A stretch of 64,000 bases of DNA from Rhizobium ruizarguesonis (lineage in GTDB: Bacteria > Pseudomonadota > Alphaproteobacteria > Rhizobiales > Rhizobiaceae): the NCBI RefSeq assembly GCF_012349115.1, contig NZ_PQIG01000002.1, forward strand, positions 62,001 to 126,000. Reading direction: 5' to 3'. This document shows positions 58,479 through 64,000 of this stretch, one piece after another (within the stretch, counting starts at the first letter, position 1; every line of letters begins with the position of its first letter). The notes beneath the pieces are model-generated. The model did not search any database. It was not told the DNA's origin and was given only the letters and a program-made list of their open reading frames with translations. Both the position numbers and the translations under genes were made by a program.

Positions 58479-58562
58479 TCTTTTCTCCTGTGGAAGGCGA
58501 CGAAGGCGTTCAGCCCGAAGAATTATTTTGAAATTGCCGCAGAGATTGCGAAGTGACCGGCT

Positions 58563-58706
58563 CTAACCATAAAATGGCGTCACAATAAAGGGCGTTGACA
58601 GGGAAAGGCCAAATATCGAGCGGTGATAGAGGCCGGCGAAGCTGTCCTGGGGACCGGCAGTCCGCGTGGATTCGAGCTCTTTCAGATGGGCTGCGAGATC
58701 ATCCAT
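58563..58706 (-). CDS. Small ORF, 47 residues, strong ribosome site
   Basis: ATG 58706 preceded by AGAGGAGCCGATC. Begins MDDLAAHLKELESTRTAGPQ and ends SLSTPFIVTPFYG. It begins 17 bases after the YciI gene and appears to be the last member of the pabB-pabC-yciI run. The amphipathic N-terminal helix is plausible; no relative recognised. It may be a real small protein or the surviving N-terminus of a longer gene. Confidence 0.5.
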   Translation of the reverse strand: MDDLAAHLKELESTRTAGPQDSFAGLYHRSIFGLSLSTPFIVTPFYG

Positions 58707-58723
58707 GATCGGCTCCTCTAAAT

Positions 58724-59008
58724 TCAGCCCTTCAGGATTTCCAGTCCGTCGACCGCCGTCGTGACGGCAAGCTCGGTGATTTCGTATTCGGCGACGCCAT
58801 GGAGGGTGAAGGGATCGGCGGCGACATAGGCCTCAATCGCGGCGCGCTCGCCGATTGCGAGGATGACGCCGCCGGTACGCGGCACCTTGCGGCCGGAAGC
58901 CAGAAACCAGCCCTTGGCATAACCCTCTTTCACCCAGGCCATGTGTGGCTCCATGTGCCTGTCGGCTTCATCGTTGGGTTTCACATAGGTGAGCGAGAGA
59001 ATGAACAT
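58724..59008 (-). CDS. YciI-like protein
   Basis: 94 residues from ATG 59008 after AGGAGCTG. Ferredoxin-like YCII fold with MFILSLTYVKP, DRHMEPHMAWVKEGY (the conserved H of the putative active site) and a C-terminal ADPFTLHGVAEYEI containing the second conserved region. Function of the family is unclear (possibly small-molecule catabolism). It starts two bases after the pabC stop. Confidence 0.9.
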   Translation of the reverse strand: MFILSLTYVKPNDEADRHMEPHMAWVKEGYAKGWFLASGRKVPRTGGVILAIGERAAIEAYVAADPFTLHGVAEYEITELAVTTAVDGLEILKG

Positions 59009-59010
59009 GG

Positions 59011-59640
59011 TCAGCTCCTGACGAGGTTTGCGCGGATCAGGCCGCGCAGCGAGTTGCCGATATAAAACGTGCCGGCATCGAGATCGGCAAGCGTGATGCG
59101 GCCGACACGGGCCTGGCGCCGGCAGATGAGCTCGGTGCGCAGCACGCCGGCAAGCAGGCCGCAGGAGATGGGCGGGGTGCGCAGAATGCCGATTCCATCG
59201 TCCAGGAAGATCGAGGTGATGGTGCCCTCGCAGACTTCATCGCGTTCATTCAAAAGGATGACTTCGTCGGCCTCGGCGGTCGTATATTCGGCGCGTGCGG
59301 CCTCGTAGACGGCACGGCGCGTGGTCTTGACGCGCAGCAGTCTGTCGGCGGAATTCAGACGGGTGTCGGCGAGACGGACGATCCAGGTAGTATCGGGCGC
59401 CAGGGGCACAAAAGCGGCGCTCGTTACCTCGATACGGCCTTGCGCGTCGAAGGTCAGGCGGATGCGTAGCGGACCGGCAGCACCTGCAACGGCTTCGTCG
59501 AGCCTGGCCGCCGCCGCGATCGGTTGCGGGAAGCCAAGGCGACGTGCGGAGCGGGAAAGCCGGGCGAGATGCAGCCGCAGCCGGATGAAGCCCTCGCCGG
59601 GCTGCCAGCGCAGCGTCTCGATCAGCGAAAAATCGATCAT
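59011..59640 (-). CDS. pabC: Aminodeoxychorismate lyase (class IV aminotransferase)
   Basis: 209 residues from ATG 59640, overlapping the pabB stop by four bases. PLP fold type IV: Lys in LRVKTTRRAVYEAA, Glu in VCEGTITSIFLDD and the cofactor-phosphate segment PPISCGLLAGVLRTEL. Releases pyruvate to give p-aminobenzoate for folate. Shorter than E. coli PabC (269) but typical of the rhizobial form. Confidence 0.88.
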   Translation of the reverse strand: MIDFSLIETLRWQPGEGFIRLRLHLARLSRSARRLGFPQPIAAAARLDEAVAGAAGPLRIRLTFDAQGRIEVTSAAFVPLAPDTTWIVRLADTRLNSADRLLRVKTTRRAVYEAARAEYTTAEADEVILLNERDEVCEGTITSIFLDDGIGILRTPPISCGLLAGVLRTELICRRQARVGRITLADLDAGTFYIGNSLRGLIRANLVRS

Positions 59641-60797
59641 CGCGCAATCCATTGGTCGCCGACAGCGAAGCGGGCCTTGAGCAGGCATTCCTCATATTCG
59701 GCCTCGGCGGTCGAATCGAAGACGATGCCGCCGCCGACATTGAAGACGGCCCTGCCGCCCTCAAAAAGCGTGATGGTGCGGATGGCGACGGAGAAACGCA
59801 TGGCGCCGGTGGGCGAGATCATGCCGATCGCGCCGCAATAGGCGTCGCGCGGGGCATCCTCGAGCGCATGGAGGATTTCCATTGCCCGCATCTTTGGCGC
59901 GCCGGTGATCGAACCGCAGGGGAAGAGTGCGGAGAAGATGTCGCGGATCGAAAGATCGGGGCGGAGCCTTGCCTGGACATGGCTCACCATCTGGTGGACG
60001 GTCGGATAGGTCTCGATGTCGAAGAGCTTCGGGACGTCGAGCGTGCCGACCTCGGTGATGCGGGAGATATCGTTGCGCAGCAGATCGACGATCATGCGGT
60101 TTTCCGCCTGCGTCTTGATATCGCTGCGCATCGCCTCGATGATCTCGGCATCCTCGGCGGCAGTCGTGCCGCGTTTTGCCGTGCCCTTCATCGGATGGGT
60201 CTCGATCCAGCCCTGTTCATCGGTGCGGAAGAAAAGTTCGGGCGAACGCGAAAGGATAATCGGGCCGCCGAGATCGACCAGTGCGCCGTATTTAACCGGC
60301 TGGCGTTCGATCAGCGACCAGAAGGCGGCACGGGGATCGCCGTTCCAGCGGGCCTCGACCGGCATGGTGAGGTTCGCCTGATAGGCGTCGCCGAGCCGTA
60401 AGTGCTTGTGGAGGCGGTCGAAGCGCTCCTTATATATAGGGAAATCCCAGGCGGCTTTCGGAGCGGTGAGGAATTCCTCGTTTTCGAGGCGCTGTTTTGG
60501 CTGGGCAAGCGGATGCGTATCCGGCTGCGGAGCGTCGAAGACGCCGAAACAGATGAGCGGGGTGTCGCGATGTTCCCTGGCGAAGGGAGCGAGTTTTTCC
60601 TCGAAGAGGTATCCGGCCTCATAGGCCATGTAGCCGGCAAGCCATTTGCCTGCGGCCTTGGCCTGCTCCATCCGGGCAAGGCCTGCAAAGAACTCGGCGC
60701 GCGTCCTGGCAACGATGATCTCTGCCGGCTCGGCAAAGAGCATCACCTGTCCGGTCACGTCGTCGCGGAAGAGAATAGTGGGTTGGGTTTCGGCCAT
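59637..60797 (-). CDS. pabB: Aminodeoxychorismate synthase component I
   Basis: 386 residues. Chorismate-binding fold with ILSRSPELFFRTDEQGW, PMKGTAKRGTT, ENRMIVDLLRND and LFPCGSITGAPKMRAMEIL. It lacks the ~60-80 N-terminal residues of E. coli PabB, as is usual in alphaproteobacteria. PMKGT (Lys where anthranilate synthase has other residues) supports PabB over TrpE. Couples to PabC by the ATGA overlap. Confidence 0.93.
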   Translation of the reverse strand: MAETQPTILFRDDVTGQVMLFAEPAEIIVARTRAEFFAGLARMEQAKAAGKWLAGYMAYEAGYLFEEKLAPFAREHRDTPLICFGVFDAPQPDTHPLAQPKQRLENEEFLTAPKAAWDFPIYKERFDRLHKHLRLGDAYQANLTMPVEARWNGDPRAAFWSLIERQPVKYGALVDLGGPIILSRSPELFFRTDEQGWIETHPMKGTAKRGTTAAEDAEIIEAMRSDIKTQAENRMIVDLLRNDISRITEVGTLDVPKLFDIETYPTVHQMVSHVQARLRPDLSIRDIFSALFPCGSITGAPKMRAMEILHALEDAPRDAYCGAIGMISPTGAMRFSVAIRTITLFEGGRAVFNVGGGIVFDSTAEAEYEECLLKARFAVGDQWIAR

Positions 60798-60890
60798 CGG
60801 CGGCGTCTTTTCTTGGAGCGCGATCCTTCGTCCGCCTGCCGGCGCCTCCCCCCGCTTGCGGGAAGAGGTTTGGCGTGGGGACAGGGCTGA

Positions 60891-62747
60891 TCAGGCCGCT
60901 CTATCTAACGCTTCCAGCTCATCGATCAGCCCTTCGATCATCGACAGGCCCTGGCTCCAGAACGACGGATCGGTGGCGTCTAGGCCGAAAGGCTTCAGCA
61001 GTTCCGAGTGGTGCTTGGTGCCGCCGGCCCTCAGCAGTTCGAAATACTTCTCCTGGAAGCCTTTCTCGGCTTTCTGGTAGACCGCATAGAGCGAATTTAC
61101 CAGGCAATCGCCGAAGGCATAGGCGTAGACATAAAAGGGCGAGTGGATGAAATGGGGGATATAGGCCCAGTAGGTCTCGTATCCCTCGGAAATGCTGATC
61201 GCCGGCCCGAGGCTTTCCGACTGGACGGAGAGCCAGAGTTCGCCGATGTCGTCAGCTGTGAGTTCTCCTGATTTGCGGGCGGTGTGGAGCTTGCGCTCGA
61301 ATTCATAGAAGGCGATCTGGCGCACGACCGTGTTGATCATGTCCTCGACCTTCTGGGCAAGCATCGCCTTGCGCTCGCGTTTGTCGGTGGTCTTTTCCAG
61401 CAGCGCGCGGAAGGTCAGCATCTCGCCGAAGACAGACGCGGTTTCGGCAAGCGTCAGTGGCGTCTGGCACATCAGCGCCCCTTGTGCGCCGGCGAGAACC
61501 TGATGCACACCGTGCCCGAGTTCATGGGCAAGCGTCATCACATCGCGCGGCTTGCCCATGTAATTGACGAGCACATAGGGATGGGCCGAGGGAACCGTCG
61601 GATGGGCGAAGGCGCCTGGCGCCTTGCCGGGACGGACCGGGGCATCGATCCATTGTTCGTCGAAGAAGCGCCTGGCGATATCCGCCATCTCCGGGGCAAA
61701 ATTGCCATAGGCCGACAGCACCGTATCCTTCGCCTCCGGCCAGGAGATGATGGCGCTGGAGGTTTCCGGAAGGGGCGCGTTGCGGTCCCAGAAATTCATC
61801 TGCTCCATACCGAGCCATTTCGCCTTCATCTTGTAATAGCGATGCGAAAGGCGGGGATAGGCTTCGCGGACGGCCGCGGCCAGCGCATCGACGACCTCGC
61901 GCTCGACACGGTTTGCCAGGTGGCGGCTGTCGGCGATGTCCTCGAAGCCGCGCCAGCGGTCGGCGATCTCCTTGTCCTTGGCAAGCGTGTTGGTGATCAG
62001 CGTGAAGGTGCGGATATTCGCCTTGAAGGTTTCAGCGAGCGCCATGGCCGCCTTGCGTCGCGCCTCAGGATCCTTTTCCTGCAGCCTGTTCAGCGCTACT
62101 TCGAGCGGCACTTTCTCGCCATCGATGTCGTAGCGAAGTTCCGCCATGGTTTCGTCGAAGAGGCGGTTGAAGGCGGCGGCCGATGTCATCGACTTCTCGA
62201 GGAAGAGCTGTTCCAGCCTGTCGTCGAGCTGGTAGGGCTTGTCCTTCCTGAGGTCGAGCAGCCAAGGGCGATAGTGTCCGGCGGCGGGATCATTCACCAT
62301 GCAGGCGTCGATCACCGTGTCGTCGATGCGGTTCAGTTCCAGCGCGAAGAACAGGAGATGGCCGGAAAATTCGGTGATCTTGGCCTGCACGTCGCCATAG
62401 AGCTTGCCGTTTGTCGGGTTGGTGGTGTCGGAGAAATAGGTGAGGCCGGCAAAGGAGCCGAGGCGGCCGATGATGTCGTCCAACGCCTCATATTCCTTCA
62501 GGGCCGCGCCGATGCCCTCAGCGCCGGTCTTCGCTGCCGCCTCCGTGAGTTTGCCCTTCCACTTTTCTTCAAAGGCGATTGCGGCCTTGCCGGCCTTTTC
62601 CATGTCGGCGACAAAGGCGGTGGAGGTAGCGGAGGGATAAAGATCCTGCAGCTTCCAGACCGGCAGATCGCCGAGCGCCGGGTCGGCGGCCCCAGCTGGC
62701 ACTGCTGGAGATAAAAGAAGGCCGGCGTGCGGGAGCTTGATTTTCAT
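60891..62747 (-). CDS. pepF: Oligoendopeptidase F (M3 family)
   Basis: 618 residues. M3B metallopeptidase with HExxH as TLAHELGHGVHQ (near residue 407) and the third-ligand region LAETASVFGEMLTF. The N-terminal helical part contains LGSFAGLTYFSDTTNP. Degrades short peptides in the cytoplasm. The N-terminus has a hydrophobic stretch (HAGLLLSPAVPAGAA), but homologues share it and it is not a convincing signal peptide. Confidence 0.93.
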   Translation of the reverse strand: MKIKLPHAGLLLSPAVPAGAADPALGDLPVWKLQDLYPSATSTAFVADMEKAGKAAIAFEEKWKGKLTEAAAKTGAEGIGAALKEYEALDDIIGRLGSFAGLTYFSDTTNPTNGKLYGDVQAKITEFSGHLLFFALELNRIDDTVIDACMVNDPAAGHYRPWLLDLRKDKPYQLDDRLEQLFLEKSMTSAAAFNRLFDETMAELRYDIDGEKVPLEVALNRLQEKDPEARRKAAMALAETFKANIRTFTLITNTLAKDKEIADRWRGFEDIADSRHLANRVEREVVDALAAAVREAYPRLSHRYYKMKAKWLGMEQMNFWDRNAPLPETSSAIISWPEAKDTVLSAYGNFAPEMADIARRFFDEQWIDAPVRPGKAPGAFAHPTVPSAHPYVLVNYMGKPRDVMTLAHELGHGVHQVLAGAQGALMCQTPLTLAETASVFGEMLTFRALLEKTTDKRERKAMLAQKVEDMINTVVRQIAFYEFERKLHTARKSGELTADDIGELWLSVQSESLGPAISISEGYETYWAYIPHFIHSPFYVYAYAFGDCLVNSLYAVYQKAEKGFQEKYFELLRAGGTKHHSELLKPFGLDATDPSFWSQGLSMIEGLIDELEALDRAA

Positions 62748-63058
62748 GGACGCAATTCCTCTCCACTTTCATAACAGGTCTGATTGTCTACCGCATCGGC
62801 CCGAAAATCGGAATCGATTTTCGGAAAGCACGATGCGTCGATTCAAAGTGTTACAGCGTCCTTTGCGCGTCTGAAAAGACGCGCGGCGCTGTAAGCGCGC
62901 TAACGCCTCGCATCAAGGGGTTTTCGGCGCATGAAAGGCGTCGCTTCGGCACCAAAATGACCCGTTCCAATCGTTAAAATGCAATTGTTTCTCAAAACTG
63001 GATGTTCAAGCCTTCCTGTCAGAGTGCGCTTTATGGTTTCGCATGAAGTGAGGCGACA
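62748..63058. repeat. Divergent intergenic region holding a RIME-like mosaic repeat (copy C, 62801-62894)
   Basis: Palindrome 1 (62801-62824): CCGAAAATCG-GAAT-CGATTTTCGG. Palindrome 2 (62851-62894): TTACAGCG ... CGCTGTAA enclosing GCGCGTCT-GAAA-AGACGCGC. GATTCAAAGTG between them recurs in the 48361 copy, and ATCGGAATCGAT in the 28030 copy. The rest of the 311 bases (62895-63058) must contain the promoter of the response-regulator gene; none is obvious. Confidence 0.75.

Positions 63059-64000
<942 letters not shown>

Overview
The window is a chromosomal stretch of an alphaproteobacterium, most likely a Rhizobium of the leguminosarum/etli type. Several things point there: the glycogen gene order glgP-glgB-glgC, an outer-membrane lipoprotein very close to Brucella Omp10, homospermidine synthase, the Rhizobiales sRNA mmgR (suhB RNA), a ROSE-type thermosensor in front of a small heat shock gene, GC-rich codon use and RIME-like intergenic mosaic repeats. 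I see no transposase, phage gene, CRISPR array or rRNA; there is one tRNA. This is mainly core and soft-core genome with some decayed genes.

Layout. 1-5725 (minus strand): glycogen metabolism, glgP-glgB-glgC, with glgC running off the left edge. 6001-14012 (minus): an operon-like set encoding a transglutaminase fused to DUF2126, a circularly permuted ATP-grasp/alpha-E ligase, a second transglutaminase, and then a TadE/TadG-like protein with a von Willebrand A domain. This is the least understood multi-gene module here. 14120-24530: a tricarboxylate-transport neighbourhood, with a TctD/TctE-like two-component system on the minus strand and tctCBA on the plus strand. Between them lie a class III adenylate cyclase, a frameshifted carbamoyltransferase pseudogene, a GNAT acetyltransferase and a lone iron/ABC-type solute-binding protein. 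24688-29612: small and hypothetical genes, a TerC-like DUF475 membrane protein, a truncated mgtC remnant, a catalytically degenerate nuclease-fold protein, tRNA-Val and cpdR.

29800-36740: N-formylglutamate amidohydrolase, mmgR, hisN, a lysophospholipase-like hydrolase, hsp20 behind a ROSE-like RNA thermometer, a YfeH-type transporter with a divergent LysR regulator, and threonine aldolase. 37282-43687: gltB-gltD glutamate synthase with a long, hairpin-rich leader. 43954-53877: envelope and sugar-nucleotide genes, comprising an SGNH-fold protein without catalytic residues, an MltB-like transglycosylase, galU, an outer-membrane barrel, kdsD, nfeD with an SPFH protein, and hemH. 54002-62747 (minus): a 5'-nucleotidase with a LysM tail, omp10, homospermidine synthase, the pabB-pabC-yciI cluster and oligoendopeptidase F. 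63059-64000: the 5' part of a sigma-54-activator response regulator that runs off the right edge.

Functional links: the glg genes store and mobilise glucan, and galU supplies UDP-glucose. GltBD assimilates ammonium. TctDE plausibly switches on TctCBA for tri/dicarboxylate uptake. KdsD, MltB, Omp10 and the barrel protein serve the envelope. PabBC feeds folate synthesis.
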